Positions 1-8,417 of a DNA stretch of 64,000 bases are shown one piece after another. Positions within the stretch are counted from its first letter, which is position 1; each line of letters begins with the position of its first letter. The position numbers and the translations under genes are program-made. The DNA is taken from the NCBI RefSeq assembly GCF_900096995.1, contig NZ_OANT01000001.1:434001-498000 (forward strand). Direction: 5' to 3'. Below the pieces are notes generated by a model that worked only from the letters and a program-made list of their open reading frames with translations, did no database searches and was not told the DNA's origin. The DNA comes from Acinetobacter puyangensis (GTDB lineage: Bacteria > Pseudomonadota > Gammaproteobacteria > Pseudomonadales > Moraxellaceae).

Positions 1-263
1 ACTAAAATTTCGTTTTCAATCATTACTTTAATTAAAGGATAAGCCAATGCTCTATATTTTTGTGCTGCACATTTTGAAATACCTAAAACGGTTTTAAGGT
101 ATTCGACTGATACGTTAAAACCTAAATCTGTATTAGCCTTAGCAACAGGTATTTCCCACATAGCATCTATGTCATCAGATACCGTTGCTACCCATTTTAT
201 GACAGTAGATTTAACATCTTTAATTCGTCTTTTATTGCTAATAACTGTCTTGATATCTGCCAT
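1..263 (-). CDS. Hypothetical protein, N-terminal part, recombinase-associated (partial)
   Basis: An open frame begins with ATG at 263-261 and runs off the left edge after 87 codons (start MADIKTVISNKRR). It lies downstream of the recombinase gene on the same strand, 175 bases away. The visible part is basic at its N-terminus and shows no motif I recognise. By position it could be a second recombinase or an accessory protein of the element, but nothing in the sequence shows this. The 175-base gap towards the recombinase has no other feature I can see. Confidence 0.55.
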   Translation of the reverse strand, partial: MADIKTVISNKRRIKDVKSTVIKWVATVSDDIDAMWEIPVAKANTDLGFNVSVEYLKTVLGISKCAAQKYRALAYPLIKVMIENEIL

Positions 264-438
264 GATAATTCCTGTTTATTAAGGCCCCAATAAATATAAT
301 TAATTACTTTTGCCATCCATTCATATTGATTTGCTAAAGAAGCCTAAGAACTTTGTTGATTGTGTATTGATTTAAATAAAATATTGTTAGTCTTAACCTA
401 GACATTAACTATTTGAGCGGTATTTAGACTGGGACCTT

Positions 439-1674
439 TCATTTTATATCTTTGATACTGATTCTTAATTGAGTTTTTTCAGTTAAACGTCTCATTTTTT
501 CCGCCCTAGTTAAGAGTTCTCCATTTTCATTACACATCGAGTTATAGATGTCATGAGGGATACTGGTATACATTTGGGTCGTATTCAAATGGTTATGTCC
601 TAAGTTTTTTTGTAAGATTACAAGCCGATCTAGATAATCAATTCCTAAATCATTTGATTGCAATATTGCGTATGCATTGCCATGTCTTAGCTTATGAGGT
701 GAGATTTCTCTAGTAATGAGCCCTTTTTTAATAGCACGACTGCTCAAACGCTTAAGCAATTTATTAATAGCAGATGGCGTGTAAGGGGTTCCTTCAGCAT
801 TTAAAAAAGCTGGAGTTTCAGAAGGTGTAGAATATTTTCTTGCATGCTTTTTATACAGAGGGGAGGCATGGTACTTTTGAATACGATGAATAGTTGCTGA
901 ACTAATTAATGACCACCGAGGTTTTAGCTCATTACCTCGCCCTTTACTACCTAGAACTTCAAGAGGGGCATAATCGGGAGAAATGGGTTTGTCAGAATCA
1001 TCTGATATAAACGTTTGAGAGTTAAAATTTACCGTATTTTGAATATGTTCAAGCGAAACTCTAGGAAGTTCTGATCGGCGAAGCCCTGAATCGTATAAAA
1101 ATTGAAGTAAAACTCTTTCTCTTTCAGATAAAGTGGATGTAATCAATATAAATAAATCATCAAGATTACAGGCAACAATAGGGGTCCGTTTTGGAGCTTT
1201 AGAAAGATAGCCTCTTTCGTATGGATTATCTTGTCTGAGTGGTATACGACTTTCTGTGGATGAACACAAGAAATCAATAAAAGCACGTATGGTTGCATCA
1301 CGGTTTCTAACCGTAGAAGAACTAATGTTCTGTTCGCAACTTAAGCAAGTTAAATATTCTTGTATTACATATGAAGGAACAGTAATAAATACATCATCAC
1401 TTTCATCACTACTATAATCTGAGCGATTGCGGATATATTGCAGAAAGTAGGTTAGATTTTTACCGTATGTGTTTGCCGATTTATCTGAAATTTTTTCATG
1501 CTTGGCGAAATAAGATAAATATTGAGAAATAAGAGGTAGAATTCTACCGTTATCATCAAAGACACCAACTCCGTTAACTCTTACTATTGTATTTAATTTT
1601 GAGTTTTGAAATTGCTCATTTAGATATGATTTAGATAAGTCTAAACTTATATTTGAACAAACTTTGATTTCCAT
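439..1674 (-). CDS. Tyrosine recombinase / phage-type integrase
   Basis: This is a site-specific DNA recombinase of the tyrosine family, 411 residues from the ATG at 1674; a TTG four codons upstream is the alternative start. A SAM-like core-binding domain is expected around residues 45-145. The catalytic domain shows the full active-site set in order: Arg in SGLRRSEL near 199, a beta-hairpin Lys in GSKGRG near 244, HKLRH near 327-331, LGHNHLNTT with the second His near 360, and nucleophile Tyr in MYTSI near 369. All residues needed for strand cleavage are present, so the enzyme looks intact. It starts about 90 bases from the end of the truncated thyA and is transcribed away from it, so it most likely mediates integration and excision at this thyA site. 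Confidence 0.9.
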   Translation of the reverse strand: MEIKVCSNISLDLSKSYLNEQFQNSKLNTIVRVNGVGVFDDNGRILPLISQYLSYFAKHEKISDKSANTYGKNLTYFLQYIRNRSDYSSDESDDVFITVPSYVIQEYLTCLSCEQNISSSTVRNRDATIRAFIDFLCSSTESRIPLRQDNPYERGYLSKAPKRTPIVACNLDDLFILITSTLSERERVLLQFLYDSGLRRSELPRVSLEHIQNTVNFNSQTFISDDSDKPISPDYAPLEVLGSKGRGNELKPRWSLISSATIHRIQKYHASPLYKKHARKYSTPSETPAFLNAEGTPYTPSAINKLLKRLSSRAIKKGLITREISPHKLRHGNAYAILQSNDLGIDYLDRLVILQKNLGHNHLNTTQMYTSIPHDIYNSMCNENGELLTRAEKMRRLTEKTQLRISIKDIK

Positions 1675-1764
1675 ACTAATCGCCAAATCAATTCAATGAT
1701 TAAGTTTTATAGCATACTGTACATAATTTAAAATTTACGATAAACATAAGTGAAGTAGGTGGTT

Positions 1765-2376
1765 TTAAGCAGCCAACACTTCATACTGTGAATTATTCAT
1801 ATGGGGGAATAAAAAAAATACATCGGCACTTCGTTGATATAATTGGCAGGACAGTTTGCCATCCTGAACAAAAAACTGAAATAGCGTATGGCAAGGCGGC
1901 AAGGGAACCTGACCGGCTTCTTTGGGATTCCAGCCGGAAACGATTAATCGACGGGAACTGGGATTGTTTTTGATTTCATTGATGAGCCATGAAATTTGAT
2001 CAAAACCATCATTTTTATAGCTGCCATCAGCATTCTGGCTTGCGCCAAAGTTACGCCATTGATGACCATATACCGGGCCAAGTTCACCTTCGGGACGACC
2101 AAAACGGGCACATTGTTTGGCAGTGGCCCATTCATCCCAGATGCTGACTTGATGTTCCTGCAAATATTTGACGTTGGTGTCACCTTTTAAAAACCATAGC
2201 AGTTCAATCGCAATCGAGCGGAAATGGACCTTTTTGGTGGTGAGCAGGGGAAACCCTTTGGACAAATCAAAACGCATTTGATAACCGAATACCGAGCGAG
2301 TGCCTGTCCCTGTACGATCACCTTTATCACCGCCAGTTTGTAGAATATGATCGAGTAGGTCGAGATAGGCTTTCAT
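1765..2376 (-). pseudogene. thyA: Thymidylate synthase, C-terminally truncated by element insertion
   Basis: ThyA methylates dUMP to dTMP using methylenetetrahydrofolate. The first ~187 residues match the family closely: the dUMP phosphate-binding start DRTGTGT, WDEWA, the catalytic Cys in LPPCHTLFQ and the Arg of YQRSADVF. After this the reading frame diverges into a 16-residue tail ending VLAA, giving 203 residues where about 280 are expected. The segments with the conserved Asn of the FNIASY motif and the His and Tyr of the HLYxNH motif, which bind dUMP, are missing. The protein is therefore probably inactive. The new tail and stop come from the inserted element. It is preceded by a small membrane-protein gene and lgt on the same strand. 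Confidence 0.85.
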
Positions 2377-2418
2377 ACGTTATCCAATTTTCATAAGGTC
2401 AAAACATAGCGGCTTATC

Positions 2419-2793
2419 TTAACTGATTTCCACAGTCTTAAACAAATATCGGGCACTAAAATATTGAGATAGAATCACGAGAGTAATTGATTGGAGTAGC
2501 GTGACTAAAAATGTATCTTTTGGTAAGTTGAAGATCAGATTCAAAAAAAGTAAAAATGGTATCGTGCATAAGATTATTTCAAGGCCTTTTTTATATGTAT
2601 TATCAGATTTTACTTTACTGTATTGCTGTTTAAACAAAGTGATCAGGATTCCAATAAGACAGCTAAAAAGAATAAATTTAGGATTTAACAGGTCAATTAA
2701 GGCTGTCAGGATCAGAATGATGACACTGCATAAAATGATGAAATGACGTTGACGATTCGAGAGTGTTTTTTGATTAAATAATTTGAAGTCCAT
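2419..2793 (-). CDS. Small hypothetical membrane protein
   Basis: The protein has 124 residues from ATG at 2793 (a GTG one codon upstream also opens the frame). It is very hydrophobic, with about four predicted membrane spans (residues ~20-37, 40-55, 72-90, 95-115) separated by a short basic loop containing KVKSDNTYKKG. I recognise no family. It lies between lgt and the truncated thyA on the same strand, 42 bases from thyA, so it may be co-transcribed with them. No function can be proposed. Confidence 0.6.
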   Translation of the reverse strand: MDFKLFNQKTLSNRQRHFIILCSVIILILTALIDLLNPKFILFSCLIGILITLFKQQYSKVKSDNTYKKGLEIILCTIPFLLFLNLIFNLPKDTFLVTLLQSITLVILSQYFSARYLFKTVEIS

Positions 2794-2873
2794 CACCGCA
2801 AAAATCCCAAAATATTGTGACTATCATAACAAACATAATCAATATTTTGGGAAAATCACGGCAACGGTTTTGT

Positions 2874-3683
2874 TTATTTTATATGCCAGTCATACTGTTT
2901 GCGTTGATAGGCATACCAGAACATCAGAACACCAATAATAATCATTGGAAAACTGAGCAATTGTCCCTTGGTGACCCATCCCAGCAGAATAAAACCCTGA
3001 TCCACATCGGGTTCACGGAAAAACTCCATCACAAAACGAGCAACGCCATAACCGATTAAGAACACCGCAGAGACCGCCATTCGGGGACGAGGTTTACTGC
3101 TAAACCACCATAATATGATAAAGAGTAATAAACCTTCACATAGCGCTTGATAAATCTGGGAAGGATGACGTACCAGTTGTAAAGGATCAGTTGGGAAAAT
3201 CATGCCAAATGGATAGCTTGGATCTGTCACCTGACGACCATAGAGTTCACCACCGATAAAGTTGCCGATACGTCCAAACATCAGACCTGTAGGGACGCAG
3301 GGTGCAATGAAATCCAGCGTTTCAAACCAGCTTTTCTGGTACTTGCGACACCAGAAAATCATGGCGAGCATGACACCGATAAAGCCACCATGAAAGCTCA
3401 TGCCACCTGTCCAGACCTGAACCAGCCAGAGTGGATTATCCAGAAATTTATCAAATTCGTAGAACAAGACATAACCGATTCGGCCGCCGAGTACTACGCC
3501 AAGTGCCCCATAAAAGACCAGATCGGAGACCATTTCTGCATTCCAACCGTCACGCTGTTTGGCACGGTAGGTTGCCAGACCCCAGGCACATAGAAAGGCC
3601 AATAGGTACATAATGCCATACCAGTGGACTTTGACTGGTCCGAGTGATAAGGCAACAGGATCAATGTTTGGATAAGTCAGCAT
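2874..3683 (-). CDS. lgt: Prolipoprotein diacylglyceryl transferase
   Basis: Lgt transfers diacylglyceryl from phosphatidylglycerol to the lipobox Cys of prolipoproteins in the inner membrane, the first step of lipoprotein maturation. The 269-residue protein begins MLTYPNIDPVALSLGP and carries the family signature GRIGNFIGGELYGR plus the H-G-G-F region (MSFHGGFIG), with about seven membrane spans. The ATG at 3683 is chosen because it is preceded by a GAAGGA ribosome-binding site; the open frame continues upstream without support. The gene is followed by a small membrane ORF and thyA on the same strand, the usual lgt-thyA neighbourhood. Confidence 0.95.
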   Translation of the reverse strand: MLTYPNIDPVALSLGPVKVHWYGIMYLLAFLCAWGLATYRAKQRDGWNAEMVSDLVFYGALGVVLGGRIGYVLFYEFDKFLDNPLWLVQVWTGGMSFHGGFIGVMLAMIFWCRKYQKSWFETLDFIAPCVPTGLMFGRIGNFIGGELYGRQVTDPSYPFGMIFPTDPLQLVRHPSQIYQALCEGLLLFIILWWFSSKPRPRMAVSAVFLIGYGVARFVMEFFREPDVDQGFILLGWVTKGQLLSFPMIIIGVLMFWYAYQRKQYDWHIK

Positions 3684-3805
3684 TGATTTTCCTTCATTCA
3701 GTTTTATTTTGTGCTTGATTGTAGCGGATAATTTGAAAAATGTTGTACATTCAATGTATAGGGTGTATTGAATTTTTAAGATGCCACAAGTGAAGAGTTG
3801 ATTAG

Positions 3806-4579
3806 ATGTGTATTTTAGCGTTGGCTTGGGAAGTACTGGAAGATACGCCATTGCTTTTAATTTCCAATCGTGATGAGTTTTATCATCGTGCTGCCCAACC
3901 TTTGGCGCATTGGCCGCATAGTCCAGTTTTTGCCGGGCAGGATTTACAACAAGGTGGGACATGGCAGGGCATAACCGAACAGGGACGTTGGGCAGTGGTG
4001 ACGAATTTTCGTGAGGGCGGGCAAACAACACAATATCCAACCTCACGCGGTGATCTGGTCAAGGATTTTTTATTGTCCGATTTGGCACCGATCCGTTTTG
4101 CTCGGAATTTGGAAAAAACACAGAATGATTATGCCGGTTTTAATTTAATTGTCGGAGATCGGCAGCAAGCTGTTTATATGAGTAATCGTGGCGAAGCACC
4201 GCAGGTTTTGGCCAAAGGTGTATATGTGTTGTCTAATGGCTTAATGAGTGAACACTGGCAAAAAACCGCACATTTACGTCAACGCTTTACACAGGAATTA
4301 CTGCCTTTGATGCAGTTGCCACAGGTGACGCTGGCAGAACGGTTGGATACGGCTTGGGATATCTTGCAGGATCGGCGCAAAGTTTCAATAGCGCTATTGC
4401 CACATACAGGAATTGCTGAGGAAATGGAGTTATTATTATCTTCAACCTTTATTCAAAGTGAGGTCTATGGAACACGCTGCTCTAATTTTTTATTGATAGA
4501 AAAAGAGAAGCTTAATTGGTGGGAAAAAACACAACAGGGGCAATATGCAGGAGAAATTCGGCAGGTGCATATCAAATAA
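3806..4579 (+). CDS. NRDE (TANGO2-like) family protein
   Basis: The 257-residue protein starts MCILALAW and contains the family-naming NRDE motif early on (SNRDEFYHR), then GGTWQGI and a conserved FREGG stretch. The family, which includes eukaryotic TANGO2, has an N-terminal Cys-containing Ntn-hydrolase-like layout, and its bacterial role is not settled. No signal peptide is visible, so it should be cytosolic. It is divergent from lgt, with 122 bases between them, and converges on the PhoX-like gene with a hairpin between them. Confidence 0.85.
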   Translation: MCILALAWEVLEDTPLLLISNRDEFYHRAAQPLAHWPHSPVFAGQDLQQGGTWQGITEQGRWAVVTNFREGGQTTQYPTSRGDLVKDFLLSDLAPIRFARNLEKTQNDYAGFNLIVGDRQQAVYMSNRGEAPQVLAKGVYVLSNGLMSEHWQKTAHLRQRFTQELLPLMQLPQVTLAERLDTAWDILQDRRKVSIALLPHTGIAEEMELLLSSTFIQSEVYGTRCSNFLLIEKEKLNWWEKTQQGQYAGEIRQVHIK

Positions 4580-4606
4580 AAACAGCCAGTGATGTATACT
4601 GGCTGT
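4575..4606 (-). terminator. Rho-independent terminator after the PhoX-like gene
   Basis: A 9-bp perfect stem (ACAGCCAGT with ACTGGCTGT, 4582-4606) is followed on the minus strand by TTTTTATTT. It lies 22 bases past the stop of the minus-strand gene and also sits just beyond the NRDE gene stop, so it may serve both. Confidence 0.8.
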
Positions 4607-4627
4607 CGAATGAGAAAGAATCGGTGC

Positions 4628-6631
4628 TTATGCTTTTTTCTCTTCCAGAGAAACTTCAATGCTATCAGCAGTAATATAGCCGACAAATGCTGAATTACCA
4701 TCATCAAAATTTTCTTTGATTAATGGTGCAAGCGCAGTTTTTACCGCATCAGTTGTGCCAGAAGTAAATTCTCCAGGATGTTGGAAATTACTCATTATAT
4801 AGGTCCAACCATTGACTGAATCAACAGCATGCAAACCTGTGGATTCTGCACCAGCAGGAGTAGAAAGTAAGCGAGTCAATTCTTTGGTATCAAGATTATA
4901 TGCCCACAAGAAATTGTTCACGTGGTTACCACTGTCTTCACCAATGAATAATGTACGAAGTGTTTCAGAGAATTTTAAGTTATCAGGACTAGCAATGTTA
5001 TCAGGATCAGCTGTGTTACCAACACCATTAGGATCTTGAGCAACTTTAATATCTGTACCTACAAGTAAGGTTTCACTTTGAGATGGGGCCCATTCACTAT
5101 TGATAAGGTTTCCTTCACTATCTTTCAGACCACTTGTTAATTGATGCGCAAGAATACCTCCAGCTTTGATTTGAGGAAACTTGACATTATGTTCAGCAAT
5201 ATAGCCATCTTTTCCTTCCACCATAGAGTCTTGGATATTGGCTAAAGCAGAATAGGCAACTTTATCTTTGATATTAAGGCTAGTTCCTTCCATTTTGGTA
5301 AATGCCATACTTGCGCCCTTGTAAGCAGCATAACGGTGCGTTTCAAGAAATGCAGCGGCTTTTTCCATACCTGTTTTAATTTTGACCCAAAGAGACTTTT
5401 TAGCTAGAACAATTTTAGTGTAGCTACTGTCATTTGGATCTTCAGTTAAACTTTCCATAATATCAGCTGGTTGAATCCCACCTTTAATGAAGTTCTCAAT
5501 TTCATCACTGGTTGCATGGCCCAGTTTAATCCACTGAATATTGCCAGCTATTTTATCAGTAAGTTGAGAAGTATATTTCGCAACATATAATGTTCCAGCA
5601 GATAAATCTTTTTCTTTATCTGCAACAAACATAAATAAACCACCATTGGTATAGTCATCACCCATAATTGCAGTACGATTATCCGGCATAACCTGAATAA
5701 GTTCGCGTGAAATACGACCTAAGCCATAATGTTTTTTAACAGTACCGGTACCATCAGCATTCACTGTGATTTCTGGTAAATGGCCGTAGTTGTAAGCATT
5801 TGCTTTGCTTTCATCGTTAAGGTAATACTTGCCAATACCTTTAGGACTTGGACCACCAATACCTTGCTCAAATGCATCAGGTTCATATTCTTCACTTGAT
5901 AGGTGTGTACCCCAAGGTGAAAGGCTAGCACCACAGGTAATCCATAGGCCATGCGCTGCTGACATATCAATGTTATAATATTGAACTAAATCTAAGTGTC
6001 CAGTTTTTGAGTCTTGATCTAAAGTCAAGATGGCAATTGGTGAAGGTAATTCACCATAAGCTTTAGATGTATATTCAAATTGTACAACATGGAATACAGG
6101 ATTCCCTTTTACACCCAAGGTGGCTTTATCAGCATCAGTTGCATCTTTACCAGTTGCATCTTTAAAGCTAATTAAAGAACTACCATCTGGACAGTCAGAG
6201 AACCATTGTTTATTTGTAGTTGGGTCAATAATTGCTTTGCCATTTACATCAAAGTAGCCACCGGCAATGATGGTATCACCGCTGACATTTGTTTGTTTAG
6301 GGTGTTTTTTTACGGCAGCACCAGTTTTAAAGAATTCTTTATAGCCCAGTTGATAGTCAGTTTTTGAACCATCATCCCAGTTTACAGAAAGTTTGGATGC
6401 AACAGTCGTCGTGGCCATCGCTGCAGCATCTGCCAGTGTAGGTGCATCCATTGCAGTAAATGTTGCACTTTTAAAGTTGACAACTTTAGCAGGAGTGTCG
6501 CTGGCATTATCGTCATCATTACAACCACTTAATACAGATGCAGTTGCCATTGCCCCAAGTGGTAAAAATGGTACCCCAGCAAACCATTTTAAAATATCGC
6601 GACGTGATGGGTGATTAGCCTGTTCAGTCAT
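4628..6631 (-). CDS. PhoX-like (DUF839) phosphatase, Tat-exported
   Basis: The 667-residue protein belongs to the PhoX/DUF839 family, calcium- and iron-dependent alkaline phosphatases or related beta-propeller proteins. A twin-arginine signal is clear: SRRDILK at residues 9-15, then a hydrophobic stretch ending in LSGC, where Cys37 could be a lipobox cysteine. Supporting sequences in the body are GASLSPWGTHLSSEEYEPDA and a late FIGEDSGNH segment. Substrate cannot be told. It is followed at its 3' end by a terminator and preceded, 184 bases away on the same strand, by tatABC, so a Tat substrate sits beside its own export machinery. It is single-gene in layout. Confidence 0.85.
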   Translation of the reverse strand: MTEQANHPSRRDILKWFAGVPFLPLGAMATASVLSGCNDDDNASDTPAKVVNFKSATFTAMDAPTLADAAAMATTTVASKLSVNWDDGSKTDYQLGYKEFFKTGAAVKKHPKQTNVSGDTIIAGGYFDVNGKAIIDPTTNKQWFSDCPDGSSLISFKDATGKDATDADKATLGVKGNPVFHVVQFEYTSKAYGELPSPIAILTLDQDSKTGHLDLVQYYNIDMSAAHGLWITCGASLSPWGTHLSSEEYEPDAFEQGIGGPSPKGIGKYYLNDESKANAYNYGHLPEITVNADGTGTVKKHYGLGRISRELIQVMPDNRTAIMGDDYTNGGLFMFVADKEKDLSAGTLYVAKYTSQLTDKIAGNIQWIKLGHATSDEIENFIKGGIQPADIMESLTEDPNDSSYTKIVLAKKSLWVKIKTGMEKAAAFLETHRYAAYKGASMAFTKMEGTSLNIKDKVAYSALANIQDSMVEGKDGYIAEHNVKFPQIKAGGILAHQLTSGLKDSEGNLINSEWAPSQSETLLVGTDIKVAQDPNGVGNTADPDNIASPDNLKFSETLRTLFIGEDSGNHVNNFLWAYNLDTKELTRLLSTPAGAESTGLHAVDSVNGWTYIMSNFQHPGEFTSGTTDAVKTALAPLIKENFDDGNSAFVGYITADSIEVSLEEKKA

Positions 6632-6744
6632 TGTTTTTCCTTTAGCATCGATTAAAAATAAAACCTGGTCAGAGTGTAGGTATAATATGTGACATTATTC
6701 TTTCGGTTTTATATCAGTTTGATTACAGCAGAATTTTGTGAATA

Positions 6745-6777
6745 TAAAAAAACCTATTATTTAGCATAAATAATAGG
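6745..6777 (-). terminator. Rho-independent terminator after tatC
   Basis: A perfect 10-bp stem (CCTATTATTT with AAATAATAGG, 6753-6777) with a 5-base loop is followed on the minus strand by TTTTTTTATA. It separates the tatABC transcript from the PhoX-like gene. Confidence 0.85.
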
Positions 6778-6815
6778 CGTTAAATGAATATAATATAGAT
6801 TCGATAATAATGATA

Positions 6816-7574
6816 TTAACTTCTTTTTTCGATTAACTTGCCTAAAAATAATCCCAGTTCGAATAATAACCACATGGGGATTGCCAGCATAACCATAGAC
6901 AGGGCATCAGGTGGTGTAACAAACATGGCGACAAAGAAACAGCCCACAATAATAAAACGTCTTTTTTCTGCTAGGCTTTGTGTACTGATAAGACCGGCTA
7001 AGATTAAAACTAGGGTAACAATGGGGATTTCAAATGTTAAACCAAATACTAGAAATAGCTTCATACAAAAACTAAGATAACTATTTACATCAGTCATTGG
7101 TGCAACTGTTTCAGGTGATACACTAATAAAAAAATGTAAAATTGCTGGTAGGGTAATAAAATATGCAAATGCTACTCCTAGATAAAATAAAAGAATACTG
7201 CCAAATAATAATGGAAAGGCCAGTCTTTTTTCTTTTAAATAGAGGGCAGGCTTAATAAATAGCCAGATCTGATAAATAATGAAGGGCATTGCAATAAATA
7301 ATGCTGCAAATAGATTCAGTTTAAATGGTGCCATAAATGTTGCTGTAACATCAGTCGCAATCATGGTCGATGTGGCAGGAAGCTGAGCCCGTAAAGGTTC
7401 GGAAAGTAGCTGGTACGTATGATTTCGAAAGGGTAATAAAATAAAAAACAGCACCAGTAATACGCCAACAATCTTAACCAGATGTTGACGTAATGTGATC
7501 AAATGCGTTGTTAGTGGCATTTGATCCAATTCTTCCTGGGATGGTTGTGACGTGGCGATCGGTAATTGGTTCAT
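6816..7574 (-). CDS. tatC: Twin-arginine translocase subunit TatC
   Basis: TatC is the signal-peptide receptor of the Tat pathway, which exports folded proteins across the inner membrane. The 252-residue protein has six predicted membrane spans and the family N-terminus (MPLTTHLITLRQHLVK), the periplasmic FxxP-type region (FMAPFKLNLFAALF) and the LTFEIPIV segment with the conserved functional Glu. Its start overlaps the tatB stop by four bases, so translation is probably coupled. It is the last gene of tatABC and is followed by a strong terminator. Confidence 0.95.
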   Translation of the reverse strand: MNQLPIATSQPSQEELDQMPLTTHLITLRQHLVKIVGVLLVLFFILLPFRNHTYQLLSEPLRAQLPATSTMIATDVTATFMAPFKLNLFAALFIAMPFIIYQIWLFIKPALYLKEKRLAFPLLFGSILLFYLGVAFAYFITLPAILHFFISVSPETVAPMTDVNSYLSFCMKLFLVFGLTFEIPIVTLVLILAGLISTQSLAEKRRFIIVGCFFVAMFVTPPDALSMVMLAIPMWLLFELGLFLGKLIEKRS

Positions 7575-8002
7575 ACGGCAACTTTTAATGTAGTGTGAAC
7601 AGGATTGATTGCTATCGGCTGAGATAGTTGCGAGAGAACTCGCACATCGAAACTTGCCTGAAACGGTACTTGGTAGAATCCTTCCAGATAATCATAGCGA
7701 ATAGCTTTTTGTTTTAGTTGCTGTTGCAGAAACTCATTTTGCTGACGTTCCATTGCTGCAAATTTTTCCTGCATTTGTTGTTCCAGTGCTTCAATACGTT
7801 TGATTTCATCCTGCATTTGTTCGCGTAATTCGGAAATTTTGAATTCTTTTTCGATATCCTGCTGAACATTGGTAACAAATTTTTTGATACGCACATACCA
7901 TTTTGCAACTGTTTTAAGTGCAATAGGTAATTTTTCCGGTCCGAGGACGATGAGTGCGATAATCGAGAAAATTAAAATCTCACTCATACCAAGATTTAAC
8001 AT
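7571..8002 (-). CDS. tatB: Sec-independent translocase protein TatB
   Basis: TatB pairs with TatC to bind twin-arginine precursors. The protein has 143 residues: one N-terminal membrane span with the family signature (FSIIALIVLGPEKLP), then a long charged amphipathic and coiled-coil helix rich in Glu, Gln and Lys (about residues 35-100), and a variable tail. The glutamate and proline spacing in GPEKLP distinguishes it from TatA. It sits between tatA (34 bases upstream) and tatC (4-base overlap). Confidence 0.93.
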   Translation of the reverse strand: MLNLGMSEILIFSIIALIVLGPEKLPIALKTVAKWYVRIKKFVTNVQQDIEKEFKISELREQMQDEIKRIEALEQQMQEKFAAMERQQNEFLQQQLKQKAIRYDYLEGFYQVPFQASFDVRVLSQLSQPIAINPVHTTLKVAV

Positions 8003-8036
8003 GACATATCCTCAAGCAACATGGATTAAAATTCGT

Positions 8037-8255
8037 TTAGCTTTTTAATTGGCTTTTGCTTTCGGTGCCCGCAGTTTCAGATGTGTTTGCATGTTCGATT
8101 AGTTTTGGATCTGTTTCATCTTCACGTACAGTTTTTTTAAAGTCCTTGATAGCACCGCCGACATCTTTACCCAGATTTTTAAGTTTGGAGGTACCAAATA
8201 ATAACAACACAACGATGGCAAAAATGAGGACATGCCAAATTGATAAACCGGCCAT
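8037..8255 (-). CDS. tatA: Sec-independent translocase protein TatA
   Basis: TatA forms the variable-size pore complex of the Tat translocon. The protein has 72 residues from [12 protein letters not shown]. It has a single hydrophobic helix, the hinge motif LFGTSKL (family FGxxKLP-like), an amphipathic helix with [10 protein letters not shown], and an acidic Thr/Ser-rich tail. The open frame extends 24 codons upstream, but that part has no resemblance to TatA, so the ATG at 8255 is chosen. It is the first gene of tatABC. Confidence 0.93.
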   Translation of the reverse strand: MAGLSIWHVLIFAIVVLLLFGTSKLKNLGKDVGGAIKDFKKTVREDETDPKLIEHANTSETAGTESKSQLKS

Positions 8256-8417
8256 AATACGACTCCCAAAATACATCAAAATAGATAGAGGGTATTGCAA
8301 CAAGTTAAAATGACAAAAGTGTGACATAAATATTGCAATTTAAAGACATGACTTGGGCAAAGACAGGATTTTCGCTACAATGTAACGCTCCATCTTAGAT
8401 GACAATCAGGTTTGAAC

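Larger units (their letters stand above)
1..1815 (-). mobile_element. Right end of an integrated element inserted in thyA (partial)
   Basis: The thyA reading frame loses similarity to thymidylate synthase just after the codons for SADVF, near 1811-1820. From there to the left edge the sequence is non-thyA and carries a tyrosine recombinase and a further partial ORF, both pointing away from thyA. This is the layout of an integrative element with its recombinase next to one attachment site. The other end, the cargo and the displaced 3' part of thyA lie outside the window. Attachment core and element size cannot be read here. The boundary is good to about 10 bases. Confidence 0.7.

Noticed and set aside
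1765..1815. The 16-residue tail of the truncated ThyA as a functional C-terminus
   Set aside because: It does not resemble the family end and cannot replace the missing dUMP-binding Asn, His and Tyr residues.
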